A model generated the notes under the pieces. That model was not told the origin of the DNA. It was given only the letters and a program-made list of their open reading frames with translations, and did no database searches. 64,000 nt of DNA from Trichobilharzia szidati (lineage: Eukaryota; Platyhelminthes; Trematoda; Strigeidida; Schistosomatidae), in the NCBI GenBank assembly GCA_944472155.2, contig OX235271.1, forward strand, positions 29,210,977 through 29,274,976, written 5' to 3'. Below, in pieces: positions 50,311-61,590 of this stretch. Position 1 is the stretch's first letter. Each line of letters opens with the position of its first letter. The position numbers and the translations under genes were made by a program.

Positions 50311-51384
50311 CTTTTGTGATCTAACTTGTTGAAAGCTGTTTGTTTATGACTTTTCACTTCACTTTCAGGTGACCGCCACGTGTACCCAGTCATTAGCAGG
50401 AATTTGATTAATTTTTCGAATGTTGCCATGCACAGATTTGATTTTTCACTTGGTGACACAACTGGGAATCAACTAAATCCCTGGACCCTTAAAAATGTTG
50501 GACACTGAGTGTATGTTGTGCATCCCTGTCATACTGTCATTATTAGTAAGTTATACTTCCCACTTACTTTCATCCACTGAGGTATGTCGATGTTTGCATC
50601 ACAATATCATAAGAGGACATGGAAACTAGTGTCAAACAAAAGGAGTGAAATTGTCTCACGTGGTTGCCACAGACGTCAGACTGACAATGGACAAAAAGCT
50701 ATTGATTCAGAGATTCCTTCAACGATTTGCTCTGCTTCTGAATATCTGTGTCAACACTAGTTATTCATTAATTAATTAAAACATGGGCATTCCTGCCTGT
50801 GATTGAGTCAACTCAGAAGACAAATAGCCACGAAACCCCTCTCCTCCTCCCCCTACCTCTAGCCATACAGTGGAGGTAACTAAACGCTTTTCTAAGATTG
50901 ACAGCAATACCCATCTGTTGGAAGCTTGGCATCATATTAAACCTGCTGTAGATACCGTTGTGAAGGCTGCTGATAACCTGCAGCCAAAGGTTACTAAGTA
51001 CCAATCGACTTTTTGTAGTTTCACCCAACTCAGAAAAACTGGTACTGAAAGGCTTCGAATGGGACGAGGAACGAAATCTGTTCAACCGTAAGCTGATTAA
51101 AGTCTTCTGAATGACTTATAAAAATGATGATGGAGCACCGAAGTGAGAGAAATATAAAAGTAATCTGAGGTAGATAATACCGGTTAACTATTTCGGTTCA
51201 TTTAAGAAAACAGAAAGATTGACCTCTACTCTAATATACACGTATAGCATTTTTATTACAATACACAACAGTTTACCAAACAAGTGGCGATATGTTTGTT
51301 AACAATAATTAAACAGTGTCAAAATTTCAATGGGTTGATAATTAACGAAGAAAATCAATACAAATTTAAAAGGTAGAAATGGTT
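50311..51384. other. Unassigned kilobase
   Basis: No element recognised. The plus-strand 73-codon frame 50870-51091 (MEVTKRFSKIDSNTHLLEAW at its start) is not AT-biased and overlaps a 90-codon minus frame. I cannot identify either. Confidence 0.4.
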
Positions 51385-52210
51385 GTATAAGACGAACTCC
51401 TAGAGCAAAATTAAGATTAGTAGGAATACGATAAATAATTTTAAATGCAGTATTAACATCAACCTTATGCTCAGTATCAACAAGGTGTGCTAAAATAGAA
51501 CTACGAATAGATCTTGTTTGTCCCTTGCTTAACCATGCTGGATGATGTTCGGAAATACGACGATGAACCTGCCTAATTGTACGCCCAATTTAGCTGGCTC
51601 CGCAGCTGCAGTCAAACTGGTAGATACACATAGAAGAGGCAAAATTAGGTAGTTTATCCTTATTTCTCGAACATAGAATAGAGGTGGTTTTGAAGAGACA
51701 ACGTACGTCTGCTGCATAATAAGCTCTTTCAACTGCATTCTTCAAGCACTGTGTTATTATTTCGATGATGTTATCTCCGAGGAACTGCAGTTTTATGAAC
51801 ATTGGTTTCTTCGGAACTGTAGCCATACTGACTCTCCTTGGTGCTGAATTCATATTTTTCTCAATAAATTTATCTGGATAACCATTTTTTCTAAGTAATT
51901 CTCTAATAATCTTAAGCTCCTGATTGAGGCAGTCGTCTGAACAGATTAACTTAGCTCTATGAACCAGACACTTTACCAGGTTACGTTTATATTTCAAAGG
52001 TACAAATTCAAAAAATGAATGTACTGACCTGTTGCTGTAGGTTTCCTATACACACTTCTTCTTAGTGTGCCGTCTTCCTTCCTTGCCATGAAGACGTCTA
52101 GGAATGAGATACTGTCATTACTTTCTTTCTCTATGGTAAACGAGATATTAACGAATCCTTGAGGTAAAATGATTTTCGAGAAGGATTGAACTTTAATGAC
52201 TTCTAAGGAC
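51385..52210 (-). mobile_element. PLE-F copy 2, truncated at both ends
   Basis: Minus strand RT end to GIY-YIG and part of the C-terminus. No UTR or hammerhead is attached, so the 3' end is lost at about 51385. Confidence 0.8.
51385..52210 (-). pseudogene. PLE-F RT thumb, linker and GIY-YIG
   Basis: Blocks: NDSISFLDVFMARKEDGTL, RRSVYRKPTATGQYIHFL (51994-52293 frame), frameshift, MKYKRNLVKCLVHRAKLICS, LRKNGYPDKFIEKNMNSAP, KKPMFIKLQFLGDNIIEII, SSMCIYQFDCSCGAS, a stop in place of the Tyr of YIG, IGRTIRQVHRRISEHHPAW and SSILAHLVDTEHKVDV. The CxCG pair and R..SEH are kept. It parallels residues 256-490 of the 527-residue frame at 31007-32590. Confidence 0.85.
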
Positions 52211-52299
52211 TGATTGCTAGAAATTTTGGAAGGATAGTTTGTGGAGTAGCTCTGCTGGCATACAGTTACAGTACAAATGTTGACTATCCCCATATAAGT

Positions 52300-53520
52300 G
52301 GCATGAAGACATAGACCCCTAAAAATGTAGCTGAGGTTACAAAAGCGGTCTCTAATCTAAACGGTGGCAAATTAGCCGGTTTTGATGGTTCGACTTTACT
52401 GGTACTGAAGGATAGTGATGAACTGCTGACGAGCGCAAACGATTCCAAGGTAGTTTTATACAACCGGTGTCTATTGTTGGTAAGCTCCGTCTATAAAAAA
52501 GGAACAAGTTTTCCTGAGGTAGTCACAGAGGGAGTATCTTAACCAACACATTGTCTAAGATTCTAGATTCCATAGTTCTGTGAAGACTAAGCTGGGTTGG
52601 TTAAAAACAAACCCGTAGAAAATCAGGCAAGATACAGGCCCTGAATAGGGTGTGTTGATCATATTTACTCCAGCTGACAAACTCCAGAACAGATGCTTAC
52701 TTACCAACCTGCAACATTCATCATATTTCTTAGGGTAAAGGCAGCATTTGACTCAGGCAGTCGAAAAGTTCTGTAGCAACATCTAGTTATGAAACGGGTG
52801 CCTAGAAAGTTACACATATATTGCATACTACTCAAACTTCAGACGTCGTCTGAAGTGAAGACAAGAATCTGTGTTGCAATAACGGATGCGACTCTGGTAG
52901 TCTTCGCAGTCTCAGAAATTGACTTATAATTAGGGAAAAGTCTCATTGCTCAAGGAAACGCAGATAACATAGTCATCCTAGATGAAGGTACTGATAAAAC
53001 ACACCTATCTGAACATCTTGAGCAAAAATACAGCTATATTTCGGAAGGGTATTGAACCCATTTAAATGAAAAGCAATGCTCCTCATCTTAAGGATAGAGA
53101 ATGAAAATAGTGAATGTGTTCAACACTTCACTTATTTAACGGGAATGAGTTAGCCCTAGTAAACTGATCACTGCCCACATCAGTTACCACGCTGCGCCAT
53201 CTTTAACATCCCAAAGACATTAGATAGCGGGGTGCTCAAATCAACAGTTAAACACTACAAAAAAATATTGCTGTGCACTGTTCTGATCAACACTAGCTCA
53301 TTTCCAAAGTACTCTTAAACTAACCAACATAAATTATCAATTAATGCTAAGTCTGGACGGAAAGCTAGTGTTACTCACTCTAGATTAGATGATTTGTCAT
53401 TAGGTGATCGTAAAATGTATGCAGAATCTACACTTTTGTCAAACTGAGTTGCAACATGTGTTACGCATGCCTCCACCTCACCAAACCATGACTTCTAATA
53501 CTGGGGTAAGCACAGATAGC
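52300..53520 (+). pseudogene. Very old SR2 (RTE) reverse transcriptase
   Basis: Plus strand, one frame for long stretches: EVTKAVSNLNGGKLAGFDGS and TLLVLKDSDELL (RT N-terminus), IGCVDHIYSS, TYQPATFIIFLRVKAAFDSG (motif A), then GNADNIVILDEGTDK, where YADD has decayed, and C-terminal traces HISYHAAPSLTSQRH and QHVLRMPPPHQTM. It aligns with the SR2 signatures at 5443-6600. Many stops. Confidence 0.7.
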
Positions 53521-54119
53521 ATTCATATGTTGGTTTAGTTGTATTTGAATGTTTACAAATAAATTTTCATCAAAAAAACGATCATTAGTCAGAAAATCGA
53601 TTAAAAGCAACGATAAATCCATGACTAGAAACATTTCACGTTACCACTTAGTCAGTAGACTGAAATTCTAACGACTACCTTGAAGTTGTGATTTCACAGT
53701 GATGAAAAATCTCTGAACACTAAGACTCAGATGACCAGTGTACTTCACTGAGCCACCGAGAATTACCCCCATAAATTTCACGTCCCTCAGTTCTCAAAAG
53801 TTATCCAGCTGAGGTTGACGAAATCTACTTTCAATTAGGATTCTCTTGAAAAGACATGCTGCCAGACAGGGCAGTCAGAATACCAAAATGAAATCATTGC
53901 AACTTAGCGCTCACCCTGACAGTTTTCTCCCAACAACATTAATACGTTGATTTTCAGATATATACATACAAAATATGGCTTAAATTAGCTGACTGGGAGG
54001 GAAATGGAAAGACAGATCTAGAACAATGTGAGACATCTTTGTTCTATCTCATCCCTAATCTGTTTAGAATGGGAAACAAGGAATTCAGAATTATATATAA
54101 TCTACACTACTTCACGCAT
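53521..54119. other. Unassigned stretch
   Basis: No frame or repeat match. Confidence 0.35.
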
Positions 54120-54444
54120 AGTAAAGAAAGAAGATCTGGGTCTTCATCACTAATGTTAAATCAGTGCTCCTCCTCCTCCTCGCTTCAAAGGCTTGGCTTT
54201 TTGAGTCACGCAAAGCAGTTTCAACCAACTGCAGACTTGCGTCAACAGGTATCTTCGCTGGCTCACTAATGTAGATCAAATGAACAGCCACTTAAAATAT
54301 AATCAGTGGGGAATTCTAGTAACAAACTAACCAAGAACCTACTGCCGGACAAATGTGCAGAAGCAACTAGAGATGGACTAGACACACTAAGGAAGCTAAT
54401 GAGTGAAACCAAGCTTCAGGCTAGCCACTGAGTGGAACTTGACT
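54120..54444 (+). mobile_element. Old N1 C-terminal fragment
   Basis: Decayed equivalents of the segments around GTCAAGTCAGTC, CAACTGTCTTCGCTGGCTC and GAACCAATCGCC appear in order. A younger N1a starts at about 54445. Confidence 0.55.
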
Positions 54445-54463
54445 GAGGATTGAAGAGCTGGGA

Positions 54464-54781
54464 GTGGTTGTGGAGTTCAAAAAGAAGGGCGACTTAGGAC
54501 TCTGCAAGAACTGTCGAGTAATCATGCTCCTGTCGACGCCAAGTAAAATTCTGAGTCGCATCATCCTGGAGAGAATAAAGGACGCACTGGATGCAGAATT
54601 CCGACCAGAACAAGCTGGATTCAGGAAAGGCAAATCATGTTCTGACCAAATTACAACTCTACGCATCATCATCACAGAACAAAGCATGGAATGGCAATCA
54701 AACCTCAACCTCAACTTTATAGACTTTGAGAAGGCCTTCGACAGCGTTGACCGCGAAGTGATTTGGAAACTACTCGAGTGA
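54464..54781 (+). pseudogene. N1a reverse transcriptase, middle part
   Basis: 105 codons: KKGDLGLCKNCRVIMLLSTP, KILSRIILERIKDALDAEFR, PEQAGFRKGKSCSDQITTL, LNFIDFEKAFDSVDREVIWK. Motif A is intact. Motif B (VNTGVRQGCLLSPMIF) continues in another frame at 54763-54969 after the deletion. Confidence 0.85.
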
Positions 54782-55142
54782 TACACAACGGAAAACTCAA
54801 CGAAGCCTTTGGAGTAAACACAGGAGTCAGACAAGGGTGCTTATTATCACCAATGATATTCATAATTGTGGTGGACTGGATTATGCGTCAGACAGTGGGA
54901 AACGAGAAAACAGGGATATCCTGGACCGACGTGAAGAACCTAGAAGACCTGGATTTCGCGCGTGGATGATTTATGTTTGATGTCACACAAAATCGAAGAC
55001 TTACAAGCGAAAACCGACAAACTGGTCGAAGAAGCAGCCAGAGAAGACAGGTCTCCAGGGGAACATAGACAAGACGGAGGTTATGAAGATAACCAACCAA
55101 CAACAACAACAACAATAGCAGCTACATCCAGCGCCAATCACC

Positions 55143-55680
55143 ATGAACGGAAGGGATTTGAAAGAGGTTACTTCTTTCACTTATCCAGGGAGCATTGTCT
55201 CAACTACAGGAGGAACGGACGACGATGTCAAATCGAGCGAGAATCGGGAAGGCGAGAAACACGTTCATCAACCTGAAACCAACCAATCTGGAAATCTTCC
55301 GCTGTCACTCAGCCTGCATCAACAACAAAGTGATTCGGATTTTCAATACAAACGTCAAGTCAGTCAGTTCTTCTTTACGGATGGATCAGAAACTTGGCGG
55401 TGGGTCACCAAGAATATTTCCAACAGCCTGTTGCAGACCTTTATCAACAACTGTCTTCGCTGGCTCTATACAGAAGATCAGATGGCCGGAAAGAATCACC
55501 AACAAGAAACTATGGGAACAAACAAAACAAGAACCAATCGCCAAACAACAAATATGCAGGAGAAATTGGAGATGGATTGGACACTCGCTGAGAAGACCAC
55601 TGGGTGACATCGTGCGTCAGGCCAGTGCACGAGTGGAACCCGAAAGGGAAGTGGCGAGTGGGACGTCGGTGCAAGGGTGA
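55143..55680 (+). pseudogene. N1a C-terminal domain (two overlapping frames)
   Basis: MNGRDLKEVTSFTYPGSIVS and TTGGTDDDVKSSENR on one frame (55143-55607), then RIGKARNTFINLKPTN, RIFNTNVKSVSSSLRMDQKL and RRNWRWIGHSLRRPLGDIV on another (55195-55680). This C-terminal region follows the RT in N1; its function is not known to me. Confidence 0.8.
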
Positions 55681-55869
55681 CATGGAGGAGATCGTGTGAA
55701 GAGGAGTTGAAACAGCATGGACTAACATGGATGGAAGTGAAAAGTTCAGCAGAAGACAGAAGCAAGTGGATACGTGCAGTTGAAGCCCTATGTTCCACTA
55801 GGAACCCAAGGGAACAATAATATAATAAGACGTATTATCTAAATATATTTGAACATTATTAATGACATC

Positions 55870-56070
55870 GGAATCTGTGCGTCGACGGTTAGGTAGTAGA
55901 ATGTTCACCAACTACGCCAAAGGTTCTGGGTTCCACTATCGGTTTACACACTCTTTAACTTCGTTTAGACAGTAGTAAGCCCGGTAAAGAGGGAAGGTTA
56001 CGCGAGAGGCTAGCAACTCCACCAAGTACGAAAGTCACTATCGCTACTGAAACTTCAGAGGTGAAAGCTC
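55870..56070 (+). repeat. R2 / tRNA-like SINE
   Basis: tRNA-like start (GTCGACGGTTAGGTAGTAGA, box B-like GGTTCTGGGTTCCAC) followed by GCCCGGTAAAGAGGGAAGG and CTGAAACTTCAGAGG, shared with 12119-12225. Confidence 0.55.
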
Positions 56071-56249
56071 TGAGCAGAGAAACGATGAAAACCTTAACTG
56101 AATGACGACAAAACTACGTGTTACACAAGCATAACACATCTCCAGCCAGCACTTTAACACCACCAGACGTATGTTAGCCAAAGCACGGACGGTATCTCTA
56201 CGAAGCACCATTTATTAAGAACATAATTAATAGCCGATATAAGTGGAGT

Positions 56250-57250
56250 ATGATCAGAACAGAAACAAACATCGTATATCGAATCTACTTGGCTACCTCA
56301 GTGTCAACTACAAAATGAGTTGTAGTGATAAACATTCAAATCATACCTGTACTCATGTCCTGAAAGACAAATAAACAGTGAAAGTAAAACGAAAAATTAT
56401 ACAAAACTACAAATCACAAATCCACCCACACTCATCAATCTCTCACTCAAACTGTCTCGTCGAATAGTCGGATCTCCAGCGAGGTAGTAGGGTGTACGGC
56501 TGTCACGCAATAACTCCAACTAACCAGTTGACCAGATAAAACATCCAAGTACCCTTTTGGATAAGCGGAAAGTGTTCATGCATGCCCAATGCGTGCATGA
56601 ATCACTGGACATACTGGATAGTTGATTGCAGTGTATCACTTCATCAATACAGTCGTACATCTAACTACCTCACTGATTCTGATACGACACAATACAACTA
56701 CTATCTGCAACACCTGACCAAATGACCACCGACAAATTCGCCGTCAAATCTACAATGGAAGAAAACACAATACATTAGTCGGAATAAAGAACTGCTAGAC
56801 ACTAAGCAACTTACTCAATACAACACATAACAATCTTAAGAGAGAATGCACTACCGATAGAGACAGAAATCAAACATATACCACCTTCATTTCTGTCCCA
56901 AAACAAACATTCATATGTGATCACCTTCTCAATGTGATGAGTACAAATACTCGAGGTGATGCTGATCATCTTCCGTTCCTTCCCTTGCTTCCTTGACTTC
57001 TCAGTAGAACATACTACATCAGCCGAACATCTCCGTCATTCTCGGTTATCTGCGTCAAATTCACCCAGTACGATCACTGCTTAACAACCTTCGTTTCCTG
57101 TTCATACGATATTCTCCATATCACTCTCACTTGATGCTTCCCATCCAGCTTCCACTCAACAGATTGATGAGTGAGTGACGTTGAATCCATCTCCGTTAGC
57201 TTCTGAATGATTGTTGGGTGAAGGGGTTCAAGGGTGATTCATTACCAGAA
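56250..57250 (-). repeat. Left arm of 1-kb inverted duplication
   Basis: It is the reverse complement of 62055-63050, roughly 80% identical by eye. 56940-57250 is an old N1c 3' end; 56250-56935 is non-N1 sequence that travels with it. Matching blocks include CCGACTATTCGACGAGAC, ACAGCCGTACACCCTACTAC and TTTGTGATTTGTAGTTTTG. Confidence 0.85.
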
Positions 57251-57490
57251 TTTCTTGCTGATCACATTTCCCGGTTGGCCATCGGATTTTCAGCATTGAC
57301 AGACAAAAGGAAGTTACCTGCCGATAAGACCTGTAGCAAGCTGTTAGAAACGCTTTCAGTAACGTGCACATGAACTCTCCGAACCATACAGTAGGAACGA
57401 CTGACTTGATGTCAGTGTTTAGGAGTGAGATCTTATCCACTGTACTGACTTCTGTAGATCTCTATACTAATTCCAAAGTAATGGAGATCT
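56940..57490 (-). mobile_element. Old N1c 3' part
   Basis: Minus strand follows N1 order: CACTGACATCAAGTCAGTC, a divergent block around TGTGATCAGCAAGAAATTCT, then GGAGATGGATTCAACG and GAGAATATCGTATGAACAGG. The block after TGATCAGC is shared only with 62055-62150, defining N1c. Confidence 0.65.
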
Positions 57491-58084
57491 GTCTCGTATT
57501 CCCGATGCTGAACAGGTCGACATATATAATCTTAATACAAAATGGATATCCGAGGTTAATACACATTCAAGTGAGGATGATTAACAGGGGTGAAATGATG
57601 ACATTAGCCTCACTTGCAAAACATTTACAAACTTTTACAACATTACATTACTGCTCAAACTGTCACAAGAGGAAGACATACCTACTGACTCTCACTCATT
57701 CACACAGAGACATCCCTAGTCTCTAATGAACACAATGACACGCCAGTCTACCTCCAATATTATGTTGATAATGACGCACAATCACTTTATTCAATATTTG
57801 GCCACATTTTAGTGGATATGACACTATCAGATAACTGAGTCCCAGATTACGCTGCAGTCGAATTCCTGAAGTGAGGATTTTAGTGAAGATGACAACTCCG
57901 TGATTCCACAGTTTCACTTGAAGAAGACCACCGACTATCCTGAAGTAAAAGATATACATTCAACAGGAGACATCATGATGATATATAGTAGCAGTATTTT
58001 GAGCTTATGTGACGATGAACAGAGAAAGTCAATCCATGAGGTTGTGTAGTGACATTGATTGATATCGATAGGAAACTTTTTATG
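57491..58084. other. Unassigned stretch
   Basis: The 120-codon plus frame at 57364-57726 crosses the N1c edge and is probably chance. Confidence 0.35.
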
Positions 58085-58480
58085 CAGAAATCTTAGCTAA
58101 CATAGGATCATGTTAGAAAACAGTTATGGGTGGTCAAACCAAAGCTTGTCATAACTTCATGAAGTCTCTGAGTGTTGGTTTTGACCATGTATGCAGATGT
58201 AGACTAGCCTTGTTGGGATCCTCAGGATGGTAAGAATCAAATGGTTTGAGACTGTTGGTGACATCGTCCGAATTGTTCTAAAATGCCACAGGTGCAATTA
58301 CTCTCCCATATTTATTAAATCCTCATTATCCTCTAGGAAATTATTCTTTCTTTCTCCCTTTTGTGCAGCACAGTTGAAATTTCATTTGAGTTCAGATCAT
58401 GACTGGCTGTATTTTAATCGGGACTACAAACCGGTATATGTTAAAGGAATAATATATATAAACTTACTTTGAGTGAATAG
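58085..58480 (+). mobile_element. Old SR2 3' end
   Basis: Plus strand decayed SR2 C-terminus: KTVMGGQTKACHNFMKSLSV, GFDHVCRCRLALLG, ESNGLRLLVT (for NQWLETLGD), then UTR. Confidence 0.65.
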
Positions 58481-60274
58481 TGGACTTCAAGTGGACAGAA
58501 ATGTACTCCTATATATCCTTGTTCTTTCTTCTTTCTTGATGCTGAGTACAAGATCTTATTTAGGCTGAATGGAAGAACTTCTTTGCACATTCATTTACTT
58601 CGAAAGTGATTACAACCATCTCTAGGTAATAGAAAGTTACAGTCATCTTTAGATCGATCGATAAAGTGATTTCACAATAAATCAAACATCAAGTCATCTG
58701 CTTCGCTTTCAAACTCTTGGATGATAAATTAATAAGACGATATCATCAGTCTACGGAGCAACAGAATGTATTCCATACATCTCATCTTCAAAATAGTGAA
58801 GTATTCTGACTGACTAACTGAGTGATTGAATTATTAAAGAAATAAGCCTTCAGAGTCTTTTTCATCCCAAACTAATGCCATTCAACAAACCGCTGTAAAC
58901 TAAAGGAGGGGAGTTAAACTACAGCAGCCATGGAGGTAGACCTTTCCATTGACTTTGAAAAACGAATCTGAATTATAAAGCATTAACAGCACCAAAATTA
59001 AGGGAAGGGATTTCTGTAGATTATAGTATTCTCAGATCTGTTGATATTTCTGAATCCAGTCTCCAATTTCCCTACTCCAAAAACACCCAATCCTCCCAAA
59101 AGACGACTAGTTATCCCATCCCTGGCGAGCTTTACCCAAGCAAATGCATGTTTAAATAATTTCTCTCAATTCCATTATTCATACAGTAATCGGGCATTTG
59201 ACCCTCCTCAAAAGCGTTAATCGTATCTGGAATAGAAGGTCAAAAGTAGTTATATATATTCTCGTGGCTGCTGTAGTTTAACCTTTTGCCTAAATAGTAT
59301 TGAAAAGCTGTTTCGTTCACTCCTTTTGGACGAGGACGGACTTGATTCTTCAATGTACTCCCATGGAATCAGTGAAAATTTTCTTCGAAAAGAACTCTTG
59401 AAAATGAATTCTTCCCAGGTTAAAAATCCTATTATCTGTTAAAAAGTTTGCTGGATAAATTATCAGTTAATTTTTATATGACCAGTATAGCTGCATTCAC
59501 TTTTCCTCATATACAGATAGACACTTCGAGCTCATAGTATAACTGGTATGTATGTCCTTTACACTATAAACAAAAGGGCACTTAACTAAATCGGATCAAG
59601 GTTGTCCAAATAAGGATGAACACATTGTCAATGGTTGGCCAATTTCCACTCTCTTTTTTTCCTAAACAGTGTCTTGGGAGAGGGGGGAAGGTATATGAGT
59701 CAAAAGCAGAAATAGAGGTCTGTATTCTTATTGGTCAGTTATTTGCAGTCAGAGAGAGAGAGAGAGTAGGACAAGATTAGCCCCTAAAGTGAGATTGACA
59801 AAAGTGAAAAAGGCTTCTTAACTGAATTTCTCACTTGTCCTACAATCAATATTCACACAAACACTATTCTTATAATATGATTTAAATTATGCCATTGTAC
59901 ACATCGGAGGTGTAACAATTAGGCTAAGCAATGTGTCATTCTTATCGCACCGGGATCTATTGTTAACTTACATAATAATTTGACTTATAACGAAAAAACT
60001 GCCATAGGATGTAGGTAAGTCTATCTTTGACTTATTTGAAACTTTCCTTTGTTTAAAGTGTTTAAATGAATGTTCAAGGTCGCGAGTGTGTGAATCATGG
60101 CTTCAATTGTGATACTTCATTGTTCACTATTCACTCGATGGAGCTGAATCATGGTGAGTGCATTGTGCAATTCGATTCCTATAAAGGGTTGATTTATAGT
60201 TCTCGTGTGAAAATGACAACTGCTAACTTCATCAAATGTTCGGTTGATATTAAGATTGTGTATATTTGTCTATC
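58481..60274. other. Unassigned 1.8 kb, largest element-free block
   Basis: No recognisable element, gene or splice pattern. A GA tract lies at 59752-59767. The frame starting at 60066 joins this DNA to the N1a insertion and is not a gene. Confidence 0.4.
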
Positions 60275-61354
60275 TAGCATCGGAAATAACGGCACATGTC
60301 AAGTGATCTACAACGGAAAACTCAGCGAAGCGTTTCGAGTAAACACAGGAGTCAGACAAGGGTGCTTATTATCACAGATGATGATATTCCTAATTGTGGT
60401 GGACTGGATTATGCGTCAGACAGTGGGAAACGAGAAGACAGGGATATCCTGGACCGACGTGAAGAACCTAGAAGACCTGGATTTCGCGCGTGGATTATTT
60501 ATGTTTGATGTCACACAAAATCGAAGACTTACAAGCGAAAACCGACAAACTGGTCGAAGAAGCAGCAAAGACAGGACTCCAGGTGAACATAGACAAGACG
60601 GAGGTCATGAAAATAACCAACCAAAAACAACAACAGCAGCAGCAACATCCAGCGCCAATCACCATCAACGGGAGGGATTTGAAAGAGGTTACCTCATTCA
60701 TTCACTTATCTAGGGAGCATTGTCTCAACTACAGCAGGAACGGACGACGATGTCAAATCGAGCGAGAATCGGGAAGGCGAGAAACACATTCATCAACCTG
60801 AAACCAATCTGGAAATCTTCCGCTGTCACTCAGCCTGCATCAACAACAAAATTCGGATTTTCAATGCAAACGTCAGTTCTTCTATACGGATGGACCAGAA
60901 ACTTGGCGGTGGGTCACAAAGAATATTTCCAACAGCCTGTTGAAGACCTTTATCAACAACTGTCTTCGCTGGCTCTATACTCAAGATCAGACGGCCGGAA
61001 TCACTAAGAATCACCAACAAGAAACTTTGGGAACGAACAAAACAAGAATCAATCTCCAAACAACAAATATGCAGGAGAAAGTGAAGATGGATTGGAGACT
61101 CAGTGAGGAGGTGGCTTGGTGACATCGCGCGTCAGGCCAATGCTCGAGTGGAACCCGAAAGGGAAGCGGTGAGTGGGACGTCCAAGGGTGGAGGACATGG
61201 AGGAGATCGTGTGATGAGGAACTGAAACAGTATGGATTAACATGGATGCAGGTGAAAAGTACAGCAGAAGACAGAAGCAAGTGGAGGCGTGCAGTTGAAG
61301 CCCTATGTTCCACTATGAATCCAAGGGAACAATAATAATAATAGCATCGGAAAT
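60275..61354 (+). mobile_element. N1a with perfect 13-bp target duplication
   Basis: TAGCATCGGAAAT at 60275-60287 and 61342-61354 brackets a 1054-bp copy from RT motif B (VNTGVRQGCLLSQ) to the tail. The catalytic box has the 4-nt insertion (60489-60492) and a D to Y change (GATTAT). It inserted next to, or into, an old N1 copy. Confidence 0.95.
60490..60801 (+). pseudogene. N1a post-catalytic region with glutamine run
   Basis: Open for 103 codons from a GTG: DYLCLMSHKIEDLQAKTDKL, VEEAAKTGLQVNIDKTEVMK, a KQQQQQQ run, ITINGRDLKEVTSFIHL, then a frameshift into RNGRRCQIERESGR. In this copy the AAKTGLQVN segment is in frame, unlike 28160 and 55040, which share an extra insertion here. Confidence 0.8.
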
Positions 61355-61590
61355 GCAAGACTGTTCATTATTCTGAAGTCACTGTGTAGTGATCCGTAGC
61401 ACACAGCTCGAGGAAAAAGATCTGAATTTTCAGTATTAATCTAAGGTTAGTCTGTGCTTCTATAACTTCTTATAGCTAAGAGATTTGCTGCACATGTCGC
61501 TCAATGCACTGTCAACAGGTTACTGGAGACATTCATCAATTGCTGGTCGCCATCTCAGCCTGGATATTGAATGTCAGATAGCTGGCCATG
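61355..61590 (+). mobile_element. Old N1 fragment next to target site
   Basis: IGNARLFIILKSLCS (the equivalent of IGKARNTFINLKPIWKS) and downstream traces. Joined near 61590 to a second old copy. Confidence 0.55.

Larger units (their letters stand above)
54445..55825 (+). mobile_element. N1a retrotransposon, 5'-truncated
   Basis: RT middle to 3' end, closing GGAACCCAAGGGAACAATAA. An internal deletion near 54778 removes the segment between IWKLLE and VIHNGKL. The catalytic box carries the 4-nt insertion at 54961-54964. Confidence 0.9.

Noticed and set aside
55496..55798. 100-codon minus frame
   Set aside because: Antisense of the N1a C-terminal domain; the same shadow recurs at 61011-61358 and 28629-29048.
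57364..57726. 120-codon plus frame as a gene
   Set aside because: It overlaps the N1c remnant antisense and has no motif or neighbouring exons.
60066..60713. 215-codon plus frame that looks like a fusion gene
   Set aside because: The first 74 codons are ordinary flanking DNA and the rest is N1a; the 13-bp target duplication marks the junction, so the fusion is accidental.
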